A stretch of DNA of 64,000 nucleotides from Ectothiorhodospira mobilis (GTDB taxonomy: Bacteria > Pseudomonadota > Gammaproteobacteria > Ectothiorhodospirales > Ectothiorhodospiraceae). The notes under the pieces were generated by a model that was not told the origin of the DNA, made no database searches, and worked only from the letters and a program-made list of their open reading frames with translations. Positions within the stretch are counted from its first letter, which is position 1. Every line of letters starts with the position of its first letter. This document shows, piece by piece, positions 1-9,137 of this stretch. The translations under genes were made by a program, and so were the position numbers. The DNA is taken from NCBI RefSeq assembly GCF_900114895.1, contig NZ_FOUO01000004.1, positions 62,001-126,000 of the forward strand. The letters are read 5' to 3'.

Positions 1-643
1 GGGCGTTCTGCTCGCGGATGGCCTGGGCCACCTCTTCCGGGGTGAGATCGAAATGGGCCAGCCGCGCCGGATCGAACCACACCCGCATGGAATAGTCCTG
101 AGCCCCGAAGAGGGTGGCGTCCCCCACCCCGTCCACCCGCTTGAGGGCGTCGATGATGTTGATCAGGCCGTAATTGCTGAGAAACTTGGTGTCGAACCGC
201 TCGTTTTCCGAGAGCAGGGTGACCACCATGAGCAGGGAGCTGCTCTTCTTGTTCACCACCACGCCCTGGTCCCGCACCGCCTGGGGCAGCTGGGCGATGG
301 CCTGCTGCACGCGGTTGTTGACGTCGATGGTGGCCTGGTCGGGATCGGTGCCGTTGGCGAAGGTCACCGTCAGGTTCATGCTGCCCGCGTCCGAACTGCC
401 CGACTTCATGTAGAGCATGTTGTCCACGCCGTTGATGGCCTGCTCCAGGGGGGCGGCCACCGATTCGGCGATGGTCTTGGCATCGGCCCCGGGGTAGGTG
501 GCCTGCACCTCCACCTCCGGCGGCACGATCTGCGGGTATTGTTCCACCGGCAGGGCCGTGAAGGCCGTGCCGCCGGCGATCAGGATGACGATCGCCAGCA
601 CCGTGGAGAAGATGGGTCGATCGATGAAGAATCTGGAAAACAT
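1..643 (-). CDS. RND efflux permease, AcrB/HAE-1 family (partial, N-terminal part)
   Basis: This is the first 214 residues of an inner-membrane RND multidrug exporter that continues beyond the window. The ATG at 643 gives MFSRFFIDRPIF followed by one hydrophobic helix, the standard start of AcrB-type pumps. The visible part covers TM1 and the first part of the porter domain, including the family stretches around VEQYP and the NGVDNMLYM segment. AcrB-type pumps use proton influx to expel drugs, solvents or bile-like compounds through an adaptor and an outer-membrane channel. It lies 74 bp downstream of the adaptor gene on the same strand, so the two form an operon. Family assignment is secure, but the substrate cannot be told. 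Confidence 0.95.
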   Translation of the reverse strand, partial: MFSRFFIDRPIFSTVLAIVILIAGGTAFTALPVEQYPQIVPPEVEVQATYPGADAKTIAESVAAPLEQAINGVDNMLYMKSGSSDAGSMNLTVTFANGTDPDQATIDVNNRVQQAIAQLPQAVRDQGVVVNKKSSSLLMVVTLLSENERFDTKFLSNYGLINIIDALKRVDGVGDATLFGAQDYSMRVWFDPARLAHFDLTPEEVAQAIREQNA

Positions 644-717
644 CGCAGGCTCCAGGCCCTCCCCTGGCGGGGGAGGGCGGGCAGGTCTCTAGGGGTTCCG
701 TCGCGGGGGGCGGTGGA

Positions 718-1860
718 TCACGCCCCCTGTTCGTCCTGTCCTTGCTGTGGCTTTGGCTTCACCGGGGCGTCGGGGCGGACGTTGATGAGGCCGTCGGTCA
801 CCACCCGGTCCCCCGCCTCGAGCCCGGAGCGTACGATGACCCCATCGGTGGTCTCCGGCCCCAGTTCCACCACCCGCAGGTGGGCGCGGTCCTCCCCGTC
901 CACGACGAAGACCGCCGTGGAATCCGGTTCGGGACCACTGGTGACGGCCGTCTGCGGGATCAACAGGGCATCCTGGGGTTCGGCCACCTTCAGGCGCACG
1001 CGCACGTACTCGTTGGGGCGCAGGGCATTGCCGGGGTTGTCGAACACGCCGCGCAGGCGGATGGTGTTGGTGCGCCGGTCGATGTCGGCGGCGCGGTAGT
1101 TCAGTTCGCCCCGCAGGGGCTTCCCCCCGGGGCCACGGATCCCGGCGATCTCGGCCGGGGTGGGGCGGTCGGGGGAGGGATTCAGGGCCGGGGAATCGGT
1201 GAAGGGATCGTTTACGGGCATGGGAAGGATCACCTGGATGGGATTCACCTCCTGGATGGTCACCAGGCGGTCGCCCACGTCCACCAGGTTCCCCACCGAC
1301 ACGGCCCGCAGGCCGGCGAACCCCGCGATGGGGGCGGTAACCGAGGTGTAGTCCAGGTCGATGCGCGCCGCCTCCAGCTTGGCCTCGGCCACCTCCACAC
1401 CGGCCTGGGCCTGTTCCAGGGCCGAGCGGGCATCGTCCCGGGCCTTCTCGCTGGCCACATCCCGTTCATACAGGGAGCCGATGCGCTCCCAGTCCCGTCG
1501 CGCCGCCGACAGGGTGGTGCGGGCGGCGATCAGGTCCGCCTCCGCCTGATGCACCGCCGCCCGGTAGGCCCGGGGATCGATGCGGAACAGGGGGTCTCCG
1601 GCCTCCACGCGCTCGCCTTCCACGTAGCGCCGCTCCTCGAGGATGCCGCTCACCTGGGCCCGTACCTCCACGTGGCGATGGGCCTCGGTGCGACCGGTGT
1701 AGGTCTTATACACAACGGCCGGGCCGGGCTCCACGGTGATCACCGGGACCGGGGGCGGCGGCGGGCCTTCCGGTGCGGCGGGAGAGACGGCCGGCAGGGC
1801 CAGCAGGGCCACCAGGCCGAGGCGCAGGGGATGGAGTAGGGAGCGCAGGGGCATCGACAT
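718..1860 (-). CDS. RND efflux periplasmic adaptor (membrane fusion protein, AcrA/MexA type)
   Basis: This adaptor links the RND permease encoded just downstream to an outer-membrane channel. The ATG at 1860 gives an N-terminal hydrophobic signal of about 30 residues ending in an Ala/Pro-rich segment. The lipoyl half-motifs (VRAQVSGILEERRYVEGERV and VTAPIAGFAG) flank an alpha-helical hairpin rich in Ala, Arg and Glu, followed by beta-barrel and membrane-proximal domains. Total length is 380 residues, normal for the family. A GTG at 1869 is also possible and would add three residues. No lipobox cysteine is seen in the signal, so it is probably anchored by the signal helix or is periplasmic. 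It is divergent from a tetR gene. Confidence 0.94.
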   Translation of the reverse strand: MSMPLRSLLHPLRLGLVALLALPAVSPAAPEGPPPPPVPVITVEPGPAVVYKTYTGRTEAHRHVEVRAQVSGILEERRYVEGERVEAGDPLFRIDPRAYRAAVHQAEADLIAARTTLSAARRDWERIGSLYERDVASEKARDDARSALEQAQAGVEVAEAKLEAARIDLDYTSVTAPIAGFAGLRAVSVGNLVDVGDRLVTIQEVNPIQVILPMPVNDPFTDSPALNPSPDRPTPAEIAGIRGPGGKPLRGELNYRAADIDRRTNTIRLRGVFDNPGNALRPNEYVRVRLKVAEPQDALLIPQTAVTSGPEPDSTAVFVVDGEDRAHLRVVELGPETTDGVIVRSGLEAGDRVVTDGLINVRPDAPVKPKPQQGQDEQGA

Positions 1861-1907
1861 GGGATTCACCGATCGCTATCCGGCAAGGCCGGGGACTGGG
1901 GTCTGAA

Positions 1908-1943
1908 GGTCCCGGCGCCGGGTTGATTCGGGCGCCGGGGACC
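1908..1943. repeat. Long GC-rich inverted repeat upstream of the efflux adaptor gene
   Basis: GGTCCCGGCGCC at 1908-1919 faces GGCGCCGGGGACC at 1931-1943. This gives a 12-13 bp stem with a single bulged base and a loop of about 11 nt. It lies in the divergent tetR/efflux region and would fall in the 5' leader of the efflux mRNA if transcription starts near the TetR operator. It has no T-run. It could be an attenuating leader hairpin or a second operator; no function is shown. Confidence 0.5.
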
Positions 1944-2022
1944 ATCTTGGACCATTACGGGTTCCGGAATATCCGGCAGCAGGGGAATACGGGGCACTGC
2001 CGGGAGCATAGGCGATGAAAGA

Positions 2023-2039
2023 TAACGTAACATACGTTA
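2023..2039. promoter_or_regulatory. TetR-type operator (perfect inverted repeat)
   Basis: TAACGTA-ACA-TACGTTA is a perfect 7-bp inverted repeat with a 3-bp centre, AT-rich against a very GC-rich background. It lies between the divergent tetR gene and the efflux operon, where TetR-family repressors of RND pumps usually bind. It starts 73 bp before the tetR ATG at 2096 and about 160 bp before the adaptor start. The binding protein is inferred from position. Confidence 0.72.
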
Positions 2040-2095
2040 CACTTTCAAGCGAATTCTCAACCCCGCCTTCCCATCCACCGGTTCCGAGGTCGCTG

Positions 2096-2746
2096 ATGCC
2101 GCAGTGGTTCGAAAATCCGCCCCCCTGCCGCACCCGCAGGGGGGAGGCGCGCCGTCAGCGGTTGCTGGATGCAGCGGCGGAGGTGTTCATGGAGCAGGGC
2201 TATGCCGGGGCCAGCGTGAACGAGATCGTGCGCCGGGCCGGGGGCTCCATGAGCACCCTCTATCGCCTCTTCGGCAGCAAGCTCGGCCTGTTCGAGGCCA
2301 TGATCGCCCAGCGTACGGAGGCGGTCTTCGCCCCCTTCGAGGCGGACGGGGTCTGGACCGATGACGTGGAGGCCTCCCTCCTGGCCTACGGTCGCCATAT
2401 CCAGTCCCGGCTGGTGGAGGGGGATGCCGTGGAGATCTTCCGCCTGGTGGTCTCGGAGCGGGGGGAGGACCGGGAGCGCATCCAGTCCTTCTTCTACGAC
2501 GCCGGTCCCCGCCGCGGCCAGCGGCTGCTGGCGGATTATCTGCGCACCCAGGTGGAAAAGGGCCGGCTGCGGGCCATGGACTGCGATATGGCCGCCTGTC
2601 AGTTCATCGACATGACCCGTGCGCCGTTCTACTACCGTCTGCTCTTCGGGGACCCGCCCGGGCAGGCCGAGCGCGAGCGGGCCCTGCAACAGGCCCTGGC
2701 CCTGTTCCTCCATGGGGCCAGGGCCTTCCGGGAGGGGCCGGTCTGA
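2096..2746 (+). CDS. TetR/AcrR family transcriptional regulator of the adjacent efflux operon
   Basis: The N-terminal helix-turn-helix (TRRGEARRQRLLDAAAEVF, then the recognition region around GGSMSTLYRLFGSKLGLFEAM) is typical of TetR/AcrR repressors, followed by a helical ligand-binding domain. The frame is open back to an ATG at 2015, but that start would place the operator inside the coding sequence. The ATG at 2096 has a GAGG ribosome site 9-10 bp upstream and gives 216 residues, the usual size. It is divergent from the adaptor/RND genes and probably represses both sides through the 2023-2039 palindrome. The inducer is unknown. Confidence 0.92.
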   Translation: MPQWFENPPPCRTRRGEARRQRLLDAAAEVFMEQGYAGASVNEIVRRAGGSMSTLYRLFGSKLGLFEAMIAQRTEAVFAPFEADGVWTDDVEASLLAYGRHIQSRLVEGDAVEIFRLVVSERGEDRERIQSFFYDAGPRRGQRLLADYLRTQVEKGRLRAMDCDMAACQFIDMTRAPFYYRLLFGDPPGQAERERALQQALALFLHGARAFREGPV

Positions 2747-2794
2747 GTGTTGCCGGGTCGATGCCGTGGCCCGGAACCCGTGGCGAGGGATGGG

Positions 2795-4078
2795 TTACCC
2801 GTTCTTGGCCTCCTTGAGTTTGGAGATCTTCAGGCGGTTCATGATGAACTTCTCGTAGAAGGGTTCGCTGACACCGTTGCGGATCTTGCGCATGAAATAC
2901 CACTCAAAGGCCAGTTTGCCCCAGTGTACCCAGCGCCCCTCGGAGGACCAGTTCACGTTCCGGGGCGGGTTCTGGGGCATGGCCAGAAAGGCCGCGCCGC
3001 GGTCCCCGAAATCCGCCAGGCAGAGGGCGTTCCAGGTAGGTTCCTCCACGGGGTCCTGACCCCGGATCAGGCGGGGGATATTGTGGGCGGTGGCCGTGAC
3101 CATGCTTTCGATCATGAATCCGGTCTTGGGCACCCCCGTGGGTACGGGGGTGGGCTTGGGCGGGGCGATGGCGATGCATACGCCGATGGCGAAGATGTTG
3201 GGGTATGTGGGATTGCGCTGGAATTCATCCGTGATCACAAATCCCCGGGGATTGACCAGGCCCTCGATGTCCCGCAATGCCGGGATGCCGCGGAAGGCAG
3301 GCAGCATCATGCTGTACTTGAAGGGCAGTTCATGGGCCTTTTTCTCCTGGCCTTCCTCATCGAATTCCGTGAAATGGACGGCATCCGCCGTGAACCGGTC
3401 CACCCGGGCGTTGGTGACCCACTGGATGTCCCGGTCTCGCATGATGGATTCCAGCATGCCCTTGGTGTCTCCCACGCCCCCCAGGCCCAGATGACCGACG
3501 TAGGGTTCGGAAGTGACGAAGGTGATGGGCACCTGGTTGCGGATCTTGCGCCGACGCAGGTCGGTGTCCAGGATCATGACGTATTCGTAGGCAGGCCCGA
3601 AGCAGGAGGCTCCCTGAACCGCGCCGACGACGATGGGGCCGGGATCGGCGCAGAAGGCCTCCCACCGCTCCCCGGAAACGGTGGCATGTTCCACCTGGCA
3701 GACCGAATGGGTGTACTGTCCGGGGCCGAACCCCTCGATCTCGTCGAAAGCCAGCTCGGGCCCGGTGGCGATGACCAGGTAGTCGTACTCCACCGAGCGG
3801 CCGCTGTGCAGCTCGATGCGGTTCTCCCCGGGATGCAGGCGCCGGGCCCCGTCGCAGAGGAATTCGATGCCCCGGCGGGCCATGACGGGGGCCAGGTCGA
3901 TGGTGATGTCTTCTTTTTTCCGCCAACCCACACCCGCCCAGGGGTTGGAGGGCGTGAACTGGAAGTAGGGCTTGTCGGAGATGACCGTGAGCCGATCGTC
4001 CTTGCCCAGGTTCTCCTTGAGTTCGTAGGCCTGAAGCGTGCCTCCAAGGCCTGCACCGAGAACAACCACATGTGCCAT
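2795..4078 (-). CDS. sqr: Sulfide:quinone oxidoreductase (SQR), Acidithiobacillus-like type
   Basis: This FAD enzyme oxidises sulfide and passes electrons to membrane quinone. The N-terminal dinucleotide motif is VVVLGAGLGG. The three redox cysteines are all present: Cys127 (HSVCQVEHA), Cys159 (GAVQGASCFGPAYEY) and Cys353 (WNALCLADFGDRG). These match Cys128, Cys160 and Cys356 recalled for the Acidithiobacillus ferrooxidans enzyme, so this is a true SQR rather than a related NADH dehydrogenase or flavocytochrome c flavoprotein. The C-terminal amphipathic region (FEWYFMRKIRNGVSEPFYEK) should bind the membrane. Length is 427 residues, normal. It is monocistronic and divergent from the half-permease pair. 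It fits sulfide-driven anoxygenic phototrophy. Confidence 0.95.
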   Translation of the reverse strand: MAHVVVLGAGLGGTLQAYELKENLGKDDRLTVISDKPYFQFTPSNPWAGVGWRKKEDITIDLAPVMARRGIEFLCDGARRLHPGENRIELHSGRSVEYDYLVIATGPELAFDEIEGFGPGQYTHSVCQVEHATVSGERWEAFCADPGPIVVGAVQGASCFGPAYEYVMILDTDLRRRKIRNQVPITFVTSEPYVGHLGLGGVGDTKGMLESIMRDRDIQWVTNARVDRFTADAVHFTEFDEEGQEKKAHELPFKYSMMLPAFRGIPALRDIEGLVNPRGFVITDEFQRNPTYPNIFAIGVCIAIAPPKPTPVPTGVPKTGFMIESMVTATAHNIPRLIRGQDPVEEPTWNALCLADFGDRGAAFLAMPQNPPRNVNWSSEGRWVHWGKLAFEWYFMRKIRNGVSEPFYEKFIMNRLKISKLKEAKNG

Positions 4079-4140
4079 TGCCTGCTGCCTCCGTCTTTAG
4101 CCGTTGCCGGGCGAATCCCCGGGTGGCAGGTGATTCTGCG

Positions 4141-4175
4141 CTTATATTGATATATTTCTATATTAGAATGCACTT
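4141..4175. promoter_or_regulatory. AT-rich divergent promoter region between sqr and the half-permease genes
   Basis: The 219-bp gap 4079-4297 contains one strongly AT-rich block in otherwise GC-rich DNA. Within it, ATATA-TTTC-TATAT (4150-4163) is a perfect 5-bp inverted repeat. On the minus strand the block offers TATAAG-like -10 hexamers for sqr. Half-sites of the ATTC/GAAT kind recur around it but not with the 8-bp spacing expected of an SqrR/BigR operator. Promoter identity is inferred only from base composition and position. Confidence 0.45.
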
Positions 4176-4297
4176 TTACTCCGGGAAGGCCAAGGGGGAA
4201 TCCATGCCGGAAGCGGGCCCGATGCCTGCGGAATTCCCTCCGGATCTGCCTGAGTTGGGGTGCATATCCCATATCCTGAAATGAATCGAGGAGATCC

Positions 4298-4768
4298 ATG
4301 ATGAAGTATAGGACGGCATCGGCGGGGCCGAAGCCCGTCGCCGGGCCCGCCAGGCCCCCACTGGAGCGTGCCCTGAAGGCCTTTACGCGGCTGTTGCCCG
4401 TACTTACGGCCATGCTCCTGCTCACCAGTCTGGTTCTGGCCTGGCTGCCCATGACGGGGTTGGCCTCTGCCCTGGCCGGGGATGGGCCGGTGGACGTGCT
4501 CCTGGGGACCCTGTTGGGGAGTGTCGCCGCAGGCCATCCCTCTGCGGGATATGTGTTGGGCGGGGAATTACGGGCCGGGGGCGTGGGTCTGATCACCGTC
4601 ACGGCCCTGATCACGGCCTGGGTTACTGTGGGGGTGGTGCAGCTGCCGGCCGAGGCCCTGACCCTGGGGCGGCGCTTCGCCCTGGTGCGCAACCTGGTGT
4701 GTCTTGTACTGGCCGTGGTCCTGGCCTATCTCACCGTGGCCGGCCTGGCCCTGGCGGGGGGCTACTGA
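4298..4768 (+). CDS. Half-size permease, COG0701/ArsP-like, first of a pair
   Basis: This is a 156-residue membrane protein with a GAGGAG ribosome site 5-10 bp before the ATG. Its hydrophobic segments are at about residues 33-55, 65-85, 94-115 and 130-155. The central stretch GTLLGSVAAGHPSAGYVLGG resembles the repeat core of COG0701 permeases, whose members normally have about 300-350 residues and two such repeats. Here only one repeat is present and the next gene carries the other, so the two products may pair into one transporter (inference). Its stop overlaps the next start. The substrate is unknown, and adjacency to sqr is suggestive but not proof of a sulfur role. Confidence 0.7.
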   Translation: MMKYRTASAGPKPVAGPARPPLERALKAFTRLLPVLTAMLLLTSLVLAWLPMTGLASALAGDGPVDVLLGTLLGSVAAGHPSAGYVLGGELRAGGVGLITVTALITAWVTVGVVQLPAEALTLGRRFALVRNLVCLVLAVVLAYLTVAGLALAGGY

Positions 4769-5301
4769 TGGCCGGGCGTTTCTCCTGGTTGCGCCGTCAT
4801 GGGGGATGGGTCTTTCTCGGGCTGGTGCTGCTGGCCTGGGCCGGCAGTGCCCTGATGGATCCGCAAGTGACGCGTCAGGCCCTGGAGGCCTTCCTGCAAA
4901 TGGCCCGGGCGGTGGCCCCGGTGCTGGTGCTGGTCTTCGCCCTCATGTACCTGGTGGAGCGGCTGCTGGATCCCCGGCGCACCCGGGCCTGGCTGGGTCT
5001 CGGCTCCGGGGGGTGGGGATGGTTCCTGGCCCTGGCGGCGGGGGTCTTCTCCACCGGTCCCGTCTACGCCTGGTACGGTCTGCTGGCCCAATTGCGGGCC
5101 CAGGGCATGCGCACCGCCCTGGTGGCGGTGGTGCTCTATGCCCGCGCCATCAAGCTGCCGTTGCTGCCCCTGCTGGCGCACTATTTCGGCGCCACCTATG
5201 TGGTGGTGCTGACCCTGCTGATGGCTCTCACCGCCCTGGTCAGCGGCTGGCTCACCGAGCGCTTGGCCGGGGCTGCTGGCGCAGCCGGGGATGATCCCTA
5301 G
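4768..5301 (+). CDS. Half-size permease, COG0701/ArsP-like, second of a pair
   Basis: The ATG at 4768 overlaps the TGA of the previous gene by one base, so translation is coupled. The product has 177 residues with four or five predicted helices and the core GVFSTGPVYAWYGLLAQL, parallel to the first half's core. The positively charged loop EHRLLDPRRTR-like segment (VERLLDPRRTRAWLG) precedes the core, as in COG0701 proteins. An upstream in-frame ATG at 4699 lies inside the previous gene and is less likely. Together the two genes reconstruct about one full-length permease. Confidence 0.7.
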   Translation: MAGRFSWLRRHGGWVFLGLVLLAWAGSALMDPQVTRQALEAFLQMARAVAPVLVLVFALMYLVERLLDPRRTRAWLGLGSGGWGWFLALAAGVFSTGPVYAWYGLLAQLRAQGMRTALVAVVLYARAIKLPLLPLLAHYFGATYVVVLTLLMALTALVSGWLTERLAGAAGAAGDDP

Positions 5302-5439
5302 ATCCCCATCTCCTCCTAATAGCGCCGCATCGGATGGGCTGTCGCCGCGGTGCCCATGCCTTTTCAGCGCCCCCGCGGGCGGGGATATCATGGCCGGGAA
5401 GCATCCGTGACCAGATCAGCGAGCAGCAGGAGGGATGCC

Positions 5440-6438
5440 ATGCGATGCGTGCAAATGACTGCAGTCGGTGGACCGGAGGTGCTCCGGATCGCCGACCTTC
5501 CCCGCCCGGAACCGGGTCCCGGCCAGGTGCGGGTGCACCTGGCGGCGGCCGGGGTCAACCCCGTGGACACCAAGGTGCGCGCCAAGGGGCTGCTGGATCC
5601 CCAGGCCGCCCTGCCGGCGATCCTGGGCTGCGATGGCGCGGGCACGGTGGATGCCCTCGGCCAGGGGGTGACGGGGATCGAGCCGGGGCAGCGGGTGCTG
5701 TTCATGAACGGCGGCATCGGTCTGGCGCCGGGCAACTATGCCGAGTACGCCACCGTGGATGCCCGCTTCGTCGTCCCCATCCCCGAGGGGGTGGAGGATG
5801 TGGAGGCGGCGGCCATGCCGCTGGTGGCGATCACCGCCTGGGAGGCGCTGTTCGACCGCGCCCGCCTGGAGGCGGGGGAATGGGTGCTGATCCATGGCGG
5901 CGCCGGCGGCGTGGGGCATGTGGCCATCCAGCTGGCCCGGCAGGCCGGCGCCCGGGTCATGACCACCGTCGGCGATGCGGAGAAGGCGGGTATCGCGCAG
6001 GCGCTCGGTGCCGAGGCCGTCCTGCGCTACCGGGAAGAGGACTTCGTCGAATCGGCCAGGCGCCGGACCGGCGGTGAGGGGGTGGCCGTGGTCCTGGACA
6101 CCGTGGGCGGCGAGACCTGTACCCGCTCGCTCCATGCCCTGGCCACCTACGGGCGGCTGGTGTCCATCCTCGCCCTGCCCGGGGAAATGGACTGGCAGTA
6201 CGCCCGGCTGCATAACCTCAGCGTGGCGCAGGAGTGGATGCTCAGCCCCATGCTCCTGGGCCGCGAGGACCACCGCCTGCATCAGACCGCCATCCTGGGC
6301 GAGTGTGCCGCCCGCATGGCCGACGGCCGGCTGGAGCTGCTCGTGGCCGGGACCTACCCCCTGGAACAGGCGGCGGAGGCCCATCGCCGGCTGGAGGCGG
6401 GGGGGATGCGCGGCAAGCTGGTGCTGATCCCGGGTTAG
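5440..6438 (+). CDS. Zinc-free quinone oxidoreductase (MDR family, NADPH:quinone reductase)
   Basis: This 332-residue medium-chain reductase has the family start [20 protein letters not shown], a GroES-like fold and the nucleotide-binding segment [21 protein letters not shown]. The zinc-binding residues of alcohol dehydrogenases are absent, as in quinone oxidoreductases (zeta-crystallin type). The ATG at 5440 follows a good GGAGGG ribosome site; the open frame to 5350 has no such site. It probably reduces quinones or enones with NADPH. The exact substrate is unknown. It stands alone, 130 bp before ftsK on the same strand. Confidence 0.88.
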   Translation: MRCVQMTAVGGPEVLRIADLPRPEPGPGQVRVHLAAAGVNPVDTKVRAKGLLDPQAALPAILGCDGAGTVDALGQGVTGIEPGQRVLFMNGGIGLAPGNYAEYATVDARFVVPIPEGVEDVEAAAMPLVAITAWEALFDRARLEAGEWVLIHGGAGGVGHVAIQLARQAGARVMTTVGDAEKAGIAQALGAEAVLRYREEDFVESARRRTGGEGVAVVLDTVGGETCTRSLHALATYGRLVSILALPGEMDWQYARLHNLSVAQEWMLSPMLLGREDHRLHQTAILGECAARMADGRLELLVAGTYPLEQAAEAHRRLEAGGMRGKLVLIPG

Positions 6439-6569
6439 CCGCGCCAGCGCGCATCCCCGGGTGCAAATGCGCCCAAGGGCTCTCCTGGGTTACACTGATC
6501 GCATTGGCCCTGGAGGTGAGGTCCTCCCGGGCGTATCCGCATGTTCATCCGCCCAACCCCGATCCGCCA

Positions 6570-9089
6570 TTGGCCCAGGCTCGCCCGAAGAAACGCAAAC
6601 CCGCAGACCGTTCCGCCGGGGATGCCGAAGCACCGCGTCCGCGCCGTACCCTGAGCGTCCAGTTGCGGCGGGGACTGCGGGAGGGGGCCCTGCTGGTCCT
6701 CACGGCGGCGGCGGTGTATCTGTTCATCGCCCTGGCCACCTTCGATCCCGGGGATCCCGGGTGGTCCCGGACCGGGATGCGCGACGGGGTGAACAACCTG
6801 GGCGGACGTGTCGGGGCCTGGTTCGCGGACCTGTTCCTGTATCTGTTCGGTTATCTCGCCTATCTGGCCCCGGTGATGGTGGCCTACAGCGGCTGGCTGG
6901 TATTCCGCGGGCGCCGGGAGAGCGGGGAACTGGATCTGCACCTCTTGGGGGTGCGCTGGCTGGGGTTCTCCCTCACCCTGGTCTCCGGCTGCGGCCTGGC
7001 GGCCCTGCACTTCCTGCCGGGGGGATTGCCCCTGAGCGCAGGCGGGCTGGTGGGGGAGGTGACCGGCAAGGGATTGCTGCCCATGTTTGACCTGGTGGGG
7101 GTCACCCTCTTCCTGCTGGCGCTGTTCCTCACCGGATTCACCTGGTTCACCGGGCTTTCCTGGTTCGTGCTCATGGACCGTACGGGGCACTGGACCCTGT
7201 GGCTGTTGCAGCGGACAGGGGACCGGCTGGCCCAGGCCCGGGCCCGTTACCGCGAGCGCCGGGCCAGCCGGACCCGGATGGCGGAGGAGAAGGACGCACG
7301 CCGAGAGGAGAAACGCCGGGAGACCGAGCGCCGCCGGGCGGAGAAACGGCGTCAGGCCGAGGCGCGCCAGGAGGCCAAGGCCGGGAAGAAGGGGGGGGAG
7401 ACCCCGTCCCCGTCCGCGCGCCTGGAGCCGGTGCTGATGGAGGCCCCGGAGGAGGCCCATACCGGGGCGCCGGCGGCGGAGAGGGACCCCGGTGACGCGG
7501 CCATCCAGGAGGCCACGTTGCCGGTGCCGGAGAAACCCGAGCCCCCAGCAAGGACCTCCTCCGGGACCCCAGCCCAGGTGGAGCCGGGCACCCCGCCGCC
7601 GGTGACCCTCCTGGATGAGCCCAAACCCCAGGAGGGGGGATTCTCGGAAGAGGACCTGGAATCCATGTCCCGCCTCGTGGAGGAAAAGTTGCGGGACTTC
7701 GGCGTACAGGTGGAGGTGGTGGAGGTGCATCCGGGGCCGGTGATCACCCGCTTCGAGCTGCAGCCGGCCCCGGGGCTCAAGGTGAGCCGCATCTCCGGTC
7801 TCTCCAAGGACCTGGCCCGTGCCCTGTCGGTGATCAGCGTGCGCATCGTGGAGGTGATCCCCGGCAAGTCCACCGTGGGCATGGAGATCCCCAACCAGAA
7901 GCGCGAACTGGTGAGCCTCTCGGAGATCTTCCGCGCCCCGGTGTTCGACGGCGCCGGTTCGGCCCTGACCCTGGCCCTGGGCAAGGACATCGGCGGCCAG
8001 GCGGTGGTGGCGGACCTGGCGAAGATGCCCCACCTGCTGGTGGCGGGCACCACCGGATCGGGCAAGTCCGTGGCCATCAACGCCATGCTTCTCTCCCTGC
8101 TGTTCAAATCCCGGCCTGAGGAGGTGCGCCTGATCCTCATCGACCCGAAGATGCTGGAGTTGTCCATCTACGAGGGCATCCCGCATCTGCTGGCGCCGGT
8201 GGTGACCGATATGAAGGAGGCCTCCAACGCCCTGCGCTGGGGCGTGGCGGAGATGGAGCGGCGCTACAAGCTCATGTCCCATATGGGGGTGCGCAACATC
8301 GCCGGCTACAATCGCAAGATCCGGGAGGCCACGGCCCGGGGCGAGCCCGTCCCCGATCCCTTCTACAATCCCCAGGGGGCCCTGGACCCGGAGGCCCCGC
8401 CGCCGCTGCTGGAGCCCCTGCCGTTCATCGTCATCGTGGTGGACGAGTTCGCCGACATGATGATGGTGGTGGGTAAGAAGGTGGAGGAACTCATCGCCCG
8501 TCTGGCGCAGAAGGCCCGGGCCGCCGGTATCCACCTGATCCTGGCCACCCAGCGGCCGTCCGTGGATGTGATCACCGGCCTGATCAAGGCCAACATCCCC
8601 ACCCGCATCGCCTTCCAGGTGTCCTCCCGGGTGGACTCACGCACCATCCTGGACCAGATGGGGGCGGAACAACTCCTGGGCCACGGGGACATGCTCTACC
8701 TGCCCCCGGGCAGCGGCCATCCCGTGCGCCTGCACGGGGCCTTCGTGGCGGACCACGAGGTGCACGCCGTGGTGGATTTCCTCAAGGCCCAGGGGGAACC
8801 CCATTACCTGGACGAGGTGCTGGAGGAACCGGAGGCCGGCGGGGCCACGGTGCCCGGCCTGGAGCCGGTGGAGGGCGGCGAGGAATCCGATCCCCTCTAC
8901 GACCAGGCCGTGGCCATCGTGCTGGAGTCCCGCAAGGCCTCCATCTCCTATGTGCAGCGGCGCTTGAAGATCGGCTACAACCGCGCCGCCCGCATGATCG
9001 AGGACATGGAGCATGCCGGGGTGGTGAGCCCGCTGCAGTCCAACGGCAACCGCGAGGTGCTGGCCCCGGCCCCGGCGCGGGAGGATTGA
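6570..9089 (+). CDS. ftsK: DNA translocase FtsK
   Basis: FtsK couples chromosome segregation at dif to septum formation. The N-terminus carries four to five membrane helices (first at about residues 39-58), followed by a long charged and proline-rich linker (about residues 215-360). The motor domain has the Walker [13 protein letters not shown] near residue 495 and Walker [12 protein letters not shown] near residue 625. The gamma winged-helix domain ([22 protein letters not shown]) is at the C-terminus. The frame stays open back to 6234, inside the quinone reductase gene, so the true start is downstream. I chose TTG 6570 (839 residues), but GTG 6516 or TTG 6504 are possible and no clear ribosome site decides it. 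Confidence 0.93.
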   Translation: MAQARPKKRKPADRSAGDAEAPRPRRTLSVQLRRGLREGALLVLTAAAVYLFIALATFDPGDPGWSRTGMRDGVNNLGGRVGAWFADLFLYLFGYLAYLAPVMVAYSGWLVFRGRRESGELDLHLLGVRWLGFSLTLVSGCGLAALHFLPGGLPLSAGGLVGEVTGKGLLPMFDLVGVTLFLLALFLTGFTWFTGLSWFVLMDRTGHWTLWLLQRTGDRLAQARARYRERRASRTRMAEEKDARREEKRRETERRRAEKRRQAEARQEAKAGKKGGETPSPSARLEPVLMEAPEEAHTGAPAAERDPGDAAIQEATLPVPEKPEPPARTSSGTPAQVEPGTPPPVTLLDEPKPQEGGFSEEDLESMSRLVEEKLRDFGVQVEVVEVHPGPVITRFELQPAPGLKVSRISGLSKDLARALSVISVRIVEVIPGKSTVGMEIPNQKRELVSLSEIFRAPVFDGAGSALTLALGKDIGGQAVVADLAKMPHLLVAGTTGSGKSVAINAMLLSLLFKSRPEEVRLILIDPKMLELSIYEGIPHLLAPVVTDMKEASNALRWGVAEMERRYKLMSHMGVRNIAGYNRKIREATARGEPVPDPFYNPQGALDPEAPPPLLEPLPFIVIVVDEFADMMMVVGKKVEELIARLAQKARAAGIHLILATQRPSVDVITGLIKANIPTRIAFQVSSRVDSRTILDQMGAEQLLGHGDMLYLPPGSGHPVRLHGAFVADHEVHAVVDFLKAQGEPHYLDEVLEEPEAGGATVPGLEPVEGGEESDPLYDQAVAIVLESRKASISYVQRRLKIGYNRAARMIEDMEHAGVVSPLQSNGNREVLAPAPARED

Positions 9090-9137
9090 ACGCCCCCGGG
9101 AACTTGGGCCGCTTCGTCTGATCCCACTCCCGAAACC

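Noticed and set aside
4079-4297. SqrR/BigR operator upstream of sqr
   Set aside because: ATTC and GAAT half-sites exist but not at 8-bp spacing.
6234-6569. Extended N-terminus of FtsK
   Set aside because: The open frame runs back into the quinone reductase gene and lacks a start with a ribosome site; it reflects GC-rich open frames.
6435-8534. Large antisense open frame of about 700 codons opposite ftsK
   Set aside because: Composition is His, Gln and Gly-rich as expected from the reverse complement of a GC-rich gene; no domain is recognisable. The same holds for other long antisense frames, for example 11547-13802, 18260-21061 and 32139-35075.
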